Assembly (NCBI GenBank): GCA_910586285.1
Contig: CAJUGR010000072.1
Span: 1-10,386 of the forward strand
DNA from: an uncultured Erysipelotrichaceae bacterium
GTDB lineage: Bacteria; Bacillota_I; Bacilli_A; Erysipelotrichales; Erysipelotrichaceae
Length of the DNA stretch: 10,386 nt
Reading direction: 5' to 3'
Shown here: positions 1-7,024 of the stretch, in pieces
Layout: each line of letters opens with the position of its first letter
Position numbering within the stretch: the first letter of the stretch is position 1
Translations under genes and position numbers: made by a program
The notes under the pieces: model-generated
Databases searched by the model: none
Told to the model about the DNA's origin: nothing
Seen by the model: the letters and a program-made list of their open reading frames with translations, nothing else

Positions 1-2
1 AA

Positions 3-62
3 GAACCACAAGTTAATGCGGAGGTCTTCTGTTTCCCAAGTTATTTTGGATACTCAATTTAA
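3..62 (+). CDS. C-terminal end of an unidentified upstream gene (partial)
   Basis: An open frame enters from the left edge and reads EPQVNAEVFCFPSYFGYSI before a TAA stop at 60-62. A second open frame (bases 1-69) ends at TAA 67-69, and the short piece cannot decide firmly between them; the frame ending at 62 has the more protein-like composition. A hairpin terminator begins 12 bases after this stop, which supports a + strand gene ending here. I do not recognise the family. By position it could be a regulator or enzyme belonging to the sugar operon that follows, but nothing in these 19 residues shows that. Confidence 0.4.
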   Translation, partial: EPQVNAEVFCFPSYFGYSI

Positions 63-74
63 ATACTAATAAGC

Positions 75-109
75 AAGACTATTTGATTTATTGGCGAATA
101 GTCTTTTTT
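75..109 (+). terminator. Rho-independent terminator of the upstream gene
   Basis: The 9-base arm AAGACTATT (75-83) pairs perfectly with AATAGTCTT (97-105) across a 13-base loop, and the second arm runs into a T-tract at 104-109. The stem is AT-rich, so its strength is uncertain, but position and shape fit a terminator separating the upstream gene from the PTS operon promoter. Confidence 0.7.
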
Positions 110-151
110 AGTATGTTAATCATTTCTTTGAACATAATATACATATAACTA

Positions 152-180
152 TTGACACAATAAATATATAATAATATAAT
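152..180 (+). promoter_or_regulatory. Consensus sigma-A promoter of the SIS-PTS operon
   Basis: A perfect -35 box TTGACA (152-157) and a perfect -10 box TATAAT (175-180) are separated by 17 bases, the optimal spacing. The predicted start of transcription is near 187, leaving a leader of about 50 bases before the first start codon at 238. I see no -24/-12 sigma-54 promoter (TGGCAC-N5-TTGC), the type that drives many mannose-family PTS operons. A promoter this close to consensus would be expected to be strong unless it is repressed. Confidence 0.85.
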
Positions 181-188
181 TGTTTTAG

Positions 189-217
189 ATATATATTATT
201 CCGGAAAAAATATATAT
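189..217 (+). promoter_or_regulatory. Palindrome at the predicted transcription start, candidate operator
   Basis: Arms ATATATATT (189-197) and AATATATAT (209-217) are perfect inverted repeats around an 11-base centre that itself contains the 8-base palindrome TTCCGGAA (199-206). The element lies immediately downstream of the -10 box and covers the predicted start of transcription, where a repressor would block the otherwise consensus promoter. The AT-rich arms could arise by chance in this AT-rich leader; the GC-containing core is the more distinctive part. No binding protein is identifiable in the window. Confidence 0.45.
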
Positions 218-237
218 AAATAAGAAAGGTGGTAATT

Positions 238-1317
238 ATGTCAAAATGGATGACCGACTGTATTGATGAATCGGCTGGTGTTTGTAAAAAAATGTTAAAG
301 GATAGAGATTCGATCATTGCCAAATTGAAAGAACTGTATTTGAAAAAGAAATACAAAAAAATCATATTGGTGGGATCGGGATCCTCTTATAACATTGCGA
401 TGTCGTCAAAATATGCAATGGAGAAATTCTTAAATGTAAAAGTAGAAACACTCACACCGATTGCATTTGTGAATTATGATTATAAACATCAAGAAGAATC
501 TCTCATCATTTGTATGTCGCAAAGCGGCAGAAGTACCAACACGATTGCGGCAATTAAAAAAGCGCAAGAATGTGGTTATGATGTGGCGGGAATTTCGATG
601 GTTCCTAATAGTCCGCTAAATCATCATTGTGAGAATGTACTGGAATATGGCTCATTTAACGGTGAATTAGATTGTTTCGTTTGTCGCTATTTTTCTTCAT
701 CCGTTTTATACTTTACCTTGTTTGCGTTAGAAACAGGACATGAATTAGGTTTGGTAAAACAAGAGGATTATAAAGAAAAAATGAAGGAGTTAAAAGCGGT
801 CGTTGATTACCTTCCTACCGCTATTGCGAGTGCTAAGGAGTTCTACGAGGAAAACAAAGAAGCCTTTTTCTCAATGAAAAGAGGAATGGCTTTGGGCATA
901 GGCCCGACATTTGGACTAACCAATGAGGCGTGCTTGAAAATGTCTGAAACTACCGGTATTCCGACCAATGGTTATGAAATAGAAGAATATTTGCATGGAC
1001 CGATTTATGAGGTTAAAAAGGATACTGCAGTATTTGTGCTGGACGGAGATCCGCTGATCCATGATCGCACCGTTGGAATCTATAATGCGAGTTTTGAGGT
1101 GACCGATCGTGTTTATTTAATTACATACAGTCGTGACTTAGCAGGAAAGAACATTCTTAATTTCCCCATTGATTGTGATCCCGTATTCCGTCCACTCATT
1201 TACGTTATCTTTTTCCAATATGTTCCCGGAAAAATGTGTGAAGATTTAGGCATTCGCGCAATCACCATTTACAATTATCGTGCATCACAAATGGTAGTCA
1301 CAAAAACCGATTTTTAA
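238..1317 (+). CDS. Double-SIS-domain sugar-phosphate deglycase/isomerase (FrlB/FraB/GlmS-like)
   Basis: This 359-residue cytoplasmic protein has two SIS (sugar isomerase) domains and no glutaminase domain. The first, about residues 35-170, carries VGSGSSYNIA (45-54) and the phosphosugar-binding loop SQSGRSTNT (94-102). The second, about 205-345, carries NEACLKMSE (229-237) and EEYLHGP (249-255). By alignment from memory, E230, K234, E237 and H253 correspond to GlmS E481, K485, E488 and H504. E237 and H253 are 16 residues apart, as are the catalytic Glu and His of the fructose-asparagine deglycase FraB. The C-terminal lysine that GlmS uses to bind open-chain sugar seems to be Met352. It leads a mannose-PTS operon, so its substrate is probably the phosphosugar made by that PTS. 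An Amadori compound phosphate such as fructoselysine or glucoselysine 6-phosphate is my preferred guess; an AgaS-type aminosugar role is the alternative. The ATG at 238 is chosen because AAAGGTGG lies at 225-232; a GTG at 229 sits inside that site. Confidence 0.88.
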   Translation: MSKWMTDCIDESAGVCKKMLKDRDSIIAKLKELYLKKKYKKIILVGSGSSYNIAMSSKYAMEKFLNVKVETLTPIAFVNYDYKHQEESLIICMSQSGRSTNTIAAIKKAQECGYDVAGISMVPNSPLNHHCENVLEYGSFNGELDCFVCRYFSSSVLYFTLFALETGHELGLVKQEDYKEKMKELKAVVDYLPTAIASAKEFYEENKEAFFSMKRGMALGIGPTFGLTNEACLKMSETTGIPTNGYEIEEYLHGPIYEVKKDTAVFVLDGDPLIHDRTVGIYNASFEVTDRVYLITYSRDLAGKNILNFPIDCDPVFRPLIYVIFFQYVPGKMCEDLGIRAITIYNYRASQMVVTKTDF

Positions 1318-1321
1318 TGAT

Positions 1322-1723
1322 ATGAAACGAATATTGTTGATTACACACGGAGATTTATGCCATGGTCTGACTAGCGCGATGAATATCATTAATGGCAGCT
1401 CAGATGGAATAGATACCATTTCATTAACGGAAAAAGAAACCATTGAAGATATGATGAGTAAGGTTTCACAAAAGCTAAAAGAATATGCGGAAGGTGATAT
1501 CATTATCATCTTGACGGATATTGTTATCGGAACAACGACACGCTGTGTGTTTCCCTTGCTTGATCAAAAAAATATTTATTTGGTTAGCGGAGTGAATTTG
1601 CCAATGCTTTTGACATTTTATTTAACCGATCTCGGTTCAGATGTATATCTCTCGATCCAAACAATGGTAGAAGAAAGTAAGCAAACCATACTATTTGTGA
1701 ATGAACAAATAAACAATCAGTGA
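1322..1723 (+). CDS. PTS mannose-family EIIA component
   Basis: This 133-residue cytoplasmic protein accepts phosphate from HPr and passes it to EIIB. The phosphorylated histidine is His9 in LITHGDLCHG (6-15), matching His10 of E. coli ManX, and Asp66 in ILTD matches the Asp67 that supports that histidine. The family signature SGVNLPMLL is present at 89-97. The usual DxxGGTPFN stretch is altered to DIVIGTTTR (66-74), which is notable but keeps the Asp. Unlike E. coli ManX, EIIA is a separate protein and not fused to EIIB. The start is 4 bases after the stop of the SIS gene with no convincing ribosome binding site, so translation is probably coupled to that of the upstream gene. Confidence 0.9.
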   Translation: MKRILLITHGDLCHGLTSAMNIINGSSDGIDTISLTEKETIEDMMSKVSQKLKEYAEGDIIIILTDIVIGTTTRCVFPLLDQKNIYLVSGVNLPMLLTFYLTDLGSDVYLSIQTMVEESKQTILFVNEQINNQ

Positions 1724-1740
1724 AGAAATGAGGTGTATGT

Positions 1741-2226
1741 ATGATTGCTTTAATGAGAGTAGATGATAGATTATTACACGGCCAAGTAGCTTTTTCGTGG
1801 CTTAGTGTTATCGGCGCAAAAGCAATTGTGATTGCGAATGATCAATATGCTTCTAACCCGATGTTAAAAATGTCATTAACAATTGGGAAACCTCCAGGCG
1901 TTGAACTTTTGGTTTTGGATAAAAAGCAGGCAATATTAAAATTGCAAAATCAAGATGTTAAGAAAGCCATGCTGATTGTCCAAAACATTGAAGATGCCTA
2001 TGAAGTAGCGAAAGGCTTAAGTGCAGTTAAGGAAATTTGTATTGGCGGTGTTCGTGATGGTGCGAATAAACGGCAGGTTTATAAAACCGTATATTTAAAT
2101 GAACAAGAGATTGAAATGATCGCAGATTTGATTCAGCAGGGGATGAGCGTTTATATTCAAGATGTTCCTATCAGTAAAAAAATAGAAAATCAAGAAATTA
2201 TAAAGAAATTTAGGGAAAGCAGGTGA
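1741..2226 (+). CDS. PTS mannose/fructose/sorbose-family EIIB component
   Basis: This 161-residue cytoplasmic phosphocarrier takes phosphate from EIIA and gives it to the sugar as it enters through EIIC/EIID. The N-terminal motif RVDDRLLHGQVAFSW (6-20) is the family hallmark; His13 is the phosphorylation site. Length and the alternating alpha/beta pattern match the EIIB Man family throughout. GAGGTG at 1730-1735 lies 5 bases before the ATG. It sits 17 bases after the EIIA stop, inside the operon. The EIIB type (histidine rather than cysteine phosphorylation) places the whole system in the mannose superfamily and not in the glucose or lactose families. Confidence 0.93.
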   Translation: MIALMRVDDRLLHGQVAFSWLSVIGAKAIVIANDQYASNPMLKMSLTIGKPPGVELLVLDKKQAILKLQNQDVKKAMLIVQNIEDAYEVAKGLSAVKEICIGGVRDGANKRQVYKTVYLNEQEIEMIADLIQQGMSVYIQDVPISKKIENQEIIKKFRESR

Positions 2227-2230
2227 AGTA

Positions 2231-2971
2231 ATGCTATTAAAGTGTTTATTAATCTCTTTGGTCTATATGTTGGGAAATATGGATACAAGATTTTTTGGGG
2301 CAAACCGATGGAATTGGCCAATTTGCTTGAGCGCCATTGTGGGACTGGTTGCAGGGGATTTAACAACCGGTATTACGATGGGCGTTGAACTACAATTGAT
2401 TTTTATGGGATTTGTTGTAATTGGTATGTCAGTAATGCCAGATGCAGCAGCAGGGTCTACTTTAGCGGTGGCATTTGCTATCATGAGTGGATTGGAGTCT
2501 TCTACAGCGATTGCATTGGCGATGCCGATCGCCTTATTATTTCAACCGGTATTGATTTTAGAACAAACCGTGTTAAATTACTTTAATGTAAAAGGGGATA
2601 CGTATTCTTTAAAGGGCGATACGAAAGGATTACAGAATTGCTTGTTTGTAGCTAATGGACTAGCCGGTTTGGTCGATTTTGCTTTAATGTTTTTAGCATT
2701 ATACGCAGGATCTGCGGCTGTCGAGGCAGTTGTTAATTTCATTCCGGATATTCTTATGGCTTGTTTGGAAAAAACAGCGTCCGTTTTGCCGGCACTTGGT
2801 TTAGCATATTTGATGAGTTATGTCTGCGATAAATTCACAATGCCGTTTTTGTTCATGGGATTTGTCCTGGCTGCCTATTTGCAATTGGATGCGCTCGCTG
2901 TTTCGATCTTAGGTGGCGTAATAGCTGTCGTCTATTTTAATACAAAAAGCATGGCCTCAGGAGGTGAATAA
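2231..2971 (+). CDS. PTS mannose-family EIIC membrane component
   Basis: This 246-residue, strongly hydrophobic protein is one of the two membrane subunits forming the sugar channel. The conserved GLVAGDLTTGITMG segment (38-51), followed by ELQLIFMG (53-60), is typical of EIIC of this family. Several membrane helices follow, including residues about 90-110, 140-165, 185-200 and 205-235. It is slightly shorter than E. coli ManY but appears complete. The ribosome binding site AGGTGA (2221-2226) overlaps the EIIB stop codon, so translation of the two is closely linked. The stop is followed after only 2 bases by the EIID start. Confidence 0.93.
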   Translation: MLLKCLLISLVYMLGNMDTRFFGANRWNWPICLSAIVGLVAGDLTTGITMGVELQLIFMGFVVIGMSVMPDAAAGSTLAVAFAIMSGLESSTAIALAMPIALLFQPVLILEQTVLNYFNVKGDTYSLKGDTKGLQNCLFVANGLAGLVDFALMFLALYAGSAAVEAVVNFIPDILMACLEKTASVLPALGLAYLMSYVCDKFTMPFLFMGFVLAAYLQLDALAVSILGGVIAVVYFNTKSMASGGE

Positions 2972-2973
2972 TT

Positions 2974-3825
2974 ATGGCTGAATTTGAGGTGAGTAAACAA
3001 AATGTTTTTGATGATCCGGCAAAACGTAAAGTGTTTTGGCGATCATTATGGTTACAAGGATGTAATACTTATGCAAGACAACAGGGGTTAGGCTTTGGCA
3101 CCGCAATGTTGCCATTTTTGAAAATGCTTTATAAAGATGATCCTAAAGGCCTGTCAGATGCGATGATGCGCCATACCGAACTATTCAATATTACTCCGCA
3201 ATGTGTAACCTTCGTGATGGGCATCGTTATGGCAATGGAAGAAGAAGCAGTCGCAAAGCCGGAATTTGATAAAAGTTCAATCAGCGCAATTAAAATTGCG
3301 TTAATGGGGCCGTTAAGCGGTATCGGCGATGCTGTTTTATGGGGTTCATGGCGTGCTATCGCTATTGGTATCGCAATATCATTCTCCTCGCAGGGAAGTG
3401 TGTTGGGTCCAATTTCATTCTTTGTTATATTCAATGTCTTAGCTTGGGCAATTCGCTATTTCGGATATAAGATTGGTTATAGTTCCGGGATGGCATTCAT
3501 TGAAAAAGCGACCTCTACCGGTTTGTTTGAGAATTTCACCATGGCGGCGAAAATTTTGGGCGCGAGTGTCGTTGGTTATATGATTGCGTCTACTGTGGGA
3601 CTTCAGACAACCTTAACATTTACGATGAATGATATGACAACAGCATTACAAGCTGATATTTTCGATAAATTCATGCCTAGTATTTTACCATTAGTTTTGT
3701 GCTTTGGAACTTATCATTTTGTGAAAAAGGGAAAAAGCACTCCTAAAATACTGCTCGGTTTGATATTATTGGCATTTGCAATTGCCTTAATAGAATATAT
3801 TCCTTTCTTTCAACCGGTTGCATAA
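2974..3825 (+). CDS. PTS mannose-family EIID membrane component
   Basis: This 283-residue protein is the second membrane subunit of the transporter, found only in mannose-family systems. The N-terminal cytoplasmic part contains WRSLWLQGCNTYARQQG (22-38), the family's aromatic/Asn segment, and the diagnostic KIALMGPLSGIGDAVLWG lies at 107-124. Hydrophobic helices follow at about 125-158, 190-207, 233-250 and 257-275. AGGAGGTGA (2959-2967), inside the end of the EIIC gene, gives the best ribosome binding site in the operon, 6 bases before the ATG. It is the last gene of the operon; a terminator begins 55 bases after the stop. Confidence 0.94.
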   Translation: MAEFEVSKQNVFDDPAKRKVFWRSLWLQGCNTYARQQGLGFGTAMLPFLKMLYKDDPKGLSDAMMRHTELFNITPQCVTFVMGIVMAMEEEAVAKPEFDKSSISAIKIALMGPLSGIGDAVLWGSWRAIAIGIAISFSSQGSVLGPISFFVIFNVLAWAIRYFGYKIGYSSGMAFIEKATSTGLFENFTMAAKILGASVVGYMIASTVGLQTTLTFTMNDMTTALQADIFDKFMPSILPLVLCFGTYHFVKKGKSTPKILLGLILLAFAIALIEYIPFFQPVA

Positions 3826-3880
3826 ACAGGTAAAGATAAATAATCATTAAATGAGTCAAGTCGAATAAATAAACTCTCTA

Positions 3881-3916
3881 AAAAATGTGCCTTTCCTATG
3901 AGATTGGTACATTTTT
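3881..3916 (+). terminator. Rho-independent terminator of the SIS-PTS operon
   Basis: AAAAATGTGCC (3881-3891) pairs with GGTACATTTTT (3906-3916) over 11 positions, with one G-T wobble, around a 14-base loop. The A-rich left arm and T-rich right arm give the shape of a terminator that could also work on the opposite strand. Confidence 0.8.
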
Positions 3917-4012
3917 AATATACATATAGCATTAGAATTTTATGCTTTTTATCATATTACACTTTATTTTTGTTCTGTTTTCGATTATACTATATACTTG
4001 GAAGGTGAGAAT

Positions 4013-4465
4013 ATGCGAGTACATCGATACTTCTGTTTATTTGTTTCATTACTGTTATTGTTAAGCGGCTGCAGTTCCGGAAGCAATATCCCGGGGCGTA
4101 TAGATACGATTAACACCGCACAGTTGGTAGAAAAATTGAATCAAAAAGAGGATTTTGTTCTTGTATTTACCATGTCGGATTGCATTCATTGTCAAAATTT
4201 CAAGGAAATATTGAATGAATATCTTCCTGATCATAATGTTGTATTATATGAGGTTATGGTGGATGTGGAAGCCAATCCCGAACAGGCTTTAACGGAACTG
4301 GAAAGCTATTTCCCGGATTTCACCGGAACTCCCGATTTATACGTTTTGGAAGATGGGAAAATCAAGAGTCGCTTCTGGGATGAATATCAAGATGTCGGTT
4401 TGGATGAAACCAACTTTCATGCATGGGTTAAAAAATACGATCAGTTGGATCGTGAAGTACAATAA
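4013..4465 (+). CDS. Thioredoxin-like lipoprotein
   Basis: This 150-residue protein starts with a lipoprotein signal peptide: MRVHRY, a Leu-rich core (7-17) and the lipobox LSGC with Cys20 as the predicted lipidated residue. It should therefore be anchored on the outer face of the membrane. The rest has a thioredoxin-like fold: a strand FVLVFTM (48-54) leads to CIHC (Cys57-Cys60), and GTPDLYVLEDG (105-115) supplies the expected cis-proline at Pro107. A thiol-disulfide role outside the membrane follows from the fold; the partner is unknown. The ATG at 4013 is chosen because GGAAGGTGA (4000-4008) precedes it by 4 bases; an in-frame TTG at 3998 overlaps that site. Possible -10 boxes TATACT occur at 3986 and 3993, without a good -35. 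The gene stands alone between two terminators, so it is probably its own transcript. Confidence 0.85.
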   Translation: MRVHRYFCLFVSLLLLLSGCSSGSNIPGRIDTINTAQLVEKLNQKEDFVLVFTMSDCIHCQNFKEILNEYLPDHNVVLYEVMVDVEANPEQALTELESYFPDFTGTPDLYVLEDGKIKSRFWDEYQDVGLDETNFHAWVKKYDQLDREVQ

Positions 4466-4498
4466 TCTTCTTTGCGTAAATCAAAGAAGATTTTTTTT
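4464..4498 (+). terminator. Rho-independent terminator after the lipoprotein gene
   Basis: AATCTTCTTTG (4464-4474) pairs perfectly with CAAAGAAGATT (4482-4492) around a 7-base loop, followed by eight T residues (4491-4498). The left arm begins inside the stop codon of the lipoprotein gene. This is the clearest terminator in the window. Confidence 0.95.
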
Positions 4499-4538
4499 GG
4501 CAAATGTTATGTGATTTTTATGAGGGATGGTGAGTACA

Positions 4539-5204
4539 ATGGTATCCATAGGAAATGATTGGGATAACTTATTAAAGGATGAATTCACAAAAGATTATTA
4601 TTTGAAATTACGGCAGTTTTTGGCATTGGAATATCAAACAAAAACGATATATCCGAATATGTATGATATTTTTAATGCATTGAAGTATACGCCGTATGAT
4701 AAAGTAAAGGCGGTAATTTTGGGACAGGATCCTTATCATGGCAAGGGACAGGCACACGGCTTGTGCTTTTCGGTTCAAAAGGGAGTGACTCCGCCGCCTT
4801 CCTTAAAGAACATTTTTGCGGAGTTACAGGAGGATCTTGGCTGTAGTATTCCCGATCATGGGAATTTGAGCGCGTGGGCGAAGCAGGGCGTATTGATGTT
4901 AAACACCGTTTTAACAGTACGTGAAGGTTCACCGAATTCCCATCGCGGAAAGGGTTGGGAAATCTTGAGTGATCGCATCATTTCCCTGTTGGATCAAAAA
5001 GAAGAGCCACTCGTTTTTCTGTTATGGGGAAAAAACGCCAAGGAGAAAATGAGTCTATTACAAAATCCCAATCATTTGGTATTGACCAGTTCTCATCCCA
5101 GTCCTTACAGCGTGAATTACGGTTTTAAGGGCTGTCGACATTTTTCACAAACCAATGAATATTTACAACAACATGGAGTATCACCGATTGATTGGCAGCT
5201 TTAG
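4539..5204 (+). CDS. ung: Uracil-DNA glycosylase (family 1)
   Basis: This 221-residue cytoplasmic base-excision repair enzyme removes uracil from DNA, arising from cytosine deamination or dUMP misincorporation. The water-activating motif GQDPYHG is at 62-68, with catalytic Asp64. Phe77 (uracil stacking) and Asn122 in LMLNT (uracil recognition) are in place, and the minor-groove intercalation loop HPSPYS with catalytic His186 is at 186-191. The full canonical set and a normal length indicate a functional family 1 enzyme. I prefer the ATG at 4539, because GGATGGTGA lies 5 bases before it; the in-frame ATG at 4527 has only a GAGGG touching it. No clear promoter lies in the 40 bases after the preceding terminator, so its transcription start is unresolved. 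Confidence 0.97.
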   Translation: MVSIGNDWDNLLKDEFTKDYYLKLRQFLALEYQTKTIYPNMYDIFNALKYTPYDKVKAVILGQDPYHGKGQAHGLCFSVQKGVTPPPSLKNIFAELQEDLGCSIPDHGNLSAWAKQGVLMLNTVLTVREGSPNSHRGKGWEILSDRIISLLDQKEEPLVFLLWGKNAKEKMSLLQNPNHLVLTSSHPSPYSVNYGFKGCRHFSQTNEYLQQHGVSPIDWQL

Positions 5205-5290
5205 GATGTATATTAATAAAGATTTAGACTTATCCTTATAAAGATTTTTACGATTTATGATAAAAGAGAGGTACAGGAGGGAGTGATGAA

Positions 5291-7024
5291 ATGCGTATCA
5301 TTCTTACTTATTTAAAACGATATAAAAAATTATTTGTGATGAATGTGTTGTCGGTATTCGGCTTTGCCTTAGCGGAACTTGGCATTCCAACGATTGTGGC
5401 GCAAATGGTAGATCAGGGAGTGACGCATCATGATCAGGGTTATCTGCTTCAAATGGGCGGTGTGATTGCGGTGATTTCCGTTCTCGGTGTTGCAGGGACC
5501 ATTCTATTGGGATATTGTTGTGCAAAGATTTCCACTTCGATTACGCGAGATATTCGAAATGATATTTTTACCAAGGTTCAGCACTTTTCGCATCAGGAGT
5601 TTAATACGTTCGGTGTTTCTTCTTTGATTACGCGTACCAATAATGATGCATTTCAAATTATGATGTTTGTCAATGTCTTATTGCGGACAGCGCTGTTGGC
5701 ACCGGTTATGGCGGTGTTAAGCATGATGATGACGATCCGTGCTTCTCTGCCGTTATCGTTGGTGATTGGTGCAACGATACCGATCATCGTGTTGGGGGTA
5801 AGCATGGTAGCGAAAATCTCTGAGCCGATCTCCGAACATCAACAGGCGGCGATTGATTCATTGAATCGTATTTCCCGTGAGAATTTAACGGGGATTCGTG
5901 TGATTCGCGCTTTTCATAATGATGCGTATGAAACAAAGCGATTCGATGGCGCCAATCAAACCTTTATGACTTATTCCAAGCGACTGTTTAAACTGATGAT
6001 GATGACACAGCCGATCTTTTTCTTTTTGATGAACATTGCGTCAATGGGAATCTATTGGATTGCGTCAGGCTTGATTGATCAGGGCAGTCTGCCGGTCGGG
6101 CAGCTGATCGCTTTTAATGAATATTTATTTCATGCGATGTTTTCGGTGATGTTGTTTTGTACGGTATTCATGATGTATCCCCGCGCCGCTGTTTCCGCCA
6201 AGCGGATAGAGGCGATCCTGCAATGTGAAAGTGCGATTCAGCCACCCAAGGATGGCCGTAAAATAACGGATGTCGAAAGCATCACGTTTGATCATGTGAC
6301 ATTTGCTTATCCGGACGGGGAAGAGCCGGTATTGAAGGACATTACGTTTACGGTGCATAAGGGCGAAACGATTGCGTTCATCGGCAGTACCGGATCAGGT
6401 AAGAGTACTTTAATCAATCTTTTGCCACGCTTTTATGATGTATCGCAGGGTTCGATTCTCATTGACGGGATCGATTTGCGTACATTGGATTTGAATAATT
6501 GGCGCTCGATGATGGGCTTTATCGCCCAGAAGGCCAATTTGTTTACCGGCACGATTGCGGATAATATTCGTTTCGGTAAGGGAGATGCGAGCGATGAGGA
6601 AGTGATTCATGCGTCACAGGTGGCACAGGCCTATGATTTTATAATGGATAAACCCAATGGTTTTGACGAGGAAATTACCGAGGGCGCAACCAATCTGTCC
6701 GGCGGACAGAAACAGCGCTTGTCGATCGCCCGGGCATTGGTGCGAAAACCCAAGGTTTATGTATTTGACGATTCTTTTTCGGCTTTGGACTTTAAGACCG
6801 ATGCCAAACTGCGTCATGAATTGAAGGCGGAAACCAAGGAGGCCATTACGATGGTGGTGGCTCAGCGTATTTCCACAATCATGGATGCCGATCAAATCAT
6901 CGTTTTACATGAAGGCAATATCGTCGGTAAAGGGACCCATCGGGAATTGTTAAAGGAATGTACGATCTATCATGAGATTGCCGCTTCCCAGTTAAGCGAG
7001 GAGGAATTGGCTTATGAAGAATAA
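5291..7024 (+). CDS. Heterodimeric ABC exporter, subunit with degenerate ATP site
   Basis: This 577-residue half-transporter has a six-helix membrane domain (about 1-300) and a C-terminal nucleotide-binding domain. Walker A GSTGSGKS is at 365-372, the Q-loop Gln is 413, the signature LSGGQKQR is at 469-476 and Walker B ends at Asp493. The next residue, normally the catalytic Glu, is Asp494, and the switch His is Gln525 (VAQRIST). This is the pattern of the degenerate partner in heterodimeric exporters such as TM287/288, LmrCD and BmrCD. Its intact LSGGQ completes the working ATP site of the partner encoded next. The strong AGGAGGGAG (5276-5284) lies 6 bases before the ATG. Its end overlaps the next gene by 11 bases. 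It is 86 bases after ung with no clear terminator between them. Drug, lipid or peptide export is possible; the substrate cannot be read from sequence. Confidence 0.93.
   Translation: MRIILTYLKRYKKLFVMNVLSVFGFALAELGIPTIVAQMVDQGVTHHDQGYLLQMGGVIAVISVLGVAGTILLGYCCAKISTSITRDIRNDIFTKVQHFSHQEFNTFGVSSLITRTNNDAFQIMMFVNVLLRTALLAPVMAVLSMMMTIRASLPLSLVIGATIPIIVLGVSMVAKISEPISEHQQAAIDSLNRISRENLTGIRVIRAFHNDAYETKRFDGANQTFMTYSKRLFKLMMMTQPIFFFLMNIASMGIYWIASGLIDQGSLPVGQLIAFNEYLFHAMFSVMLFCTVFMMYPRAAVSAKRIEAILQCESAIQPPKDGRKITDVESITFDHVTFAYPDGEEPVLKDITFTVHKGETIAFIGSTGSGKSTLINLLPRFYDVSQGSILIDGIDLRTLDLNNWRSMMGFIAQKANLFTGTIADNIRFGKGDASDEEVIHASQVAQAYDFIMDKPNGFDEEITEGATNLSGGQKQRLSIARALVRKPKVYVFDDSFSALDFKTDAKLRHELKAETKEAITMVVAQRISTIMDADQIIVLHEGNIVGKGTHRELLKECTIYHEIAASQLSEEELAYEE

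Noticed and set aside
120..365. Reverse-strand open frame of 81 codons overlapping the operon promoter
   Set aside because: It is composed of low-complexity Phe/Ile/Tyr runs from AT-rich DNA, overlaps the clear promoter and the start of the SIS gene, and has no ribosome binding site.
3928..3950. Small hairpin AGCAT/ATGCT followed by T residues after the PTS operon terminator
   Set aside because: The stem has only 5 base pairs; the 11-pair hairpin at 3881-3916 already explains termination.
3963..3998. Possible promoters for the lipoprotein gene (TTGTTC or TTTATT with TATACT)
   Set aside because: The -35 boxes are poor, and the better-spaced pair would start the transcript inside the ribosome binding site.
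4672..4932. Reverse-strand open frame opposite ung
   Set aside because: The + strand frame has the full set of uracil-DNA glycosylase motifs; the reverse frame has no recognisable domain or start signal.
5224..5261. Possible promoter before the ABC genes (TATGAT at 5256)
   Set aside because: No acceptable -35 box lies 16-18 bases upstream, so the genes may be read from further upstream; I could not settle it.
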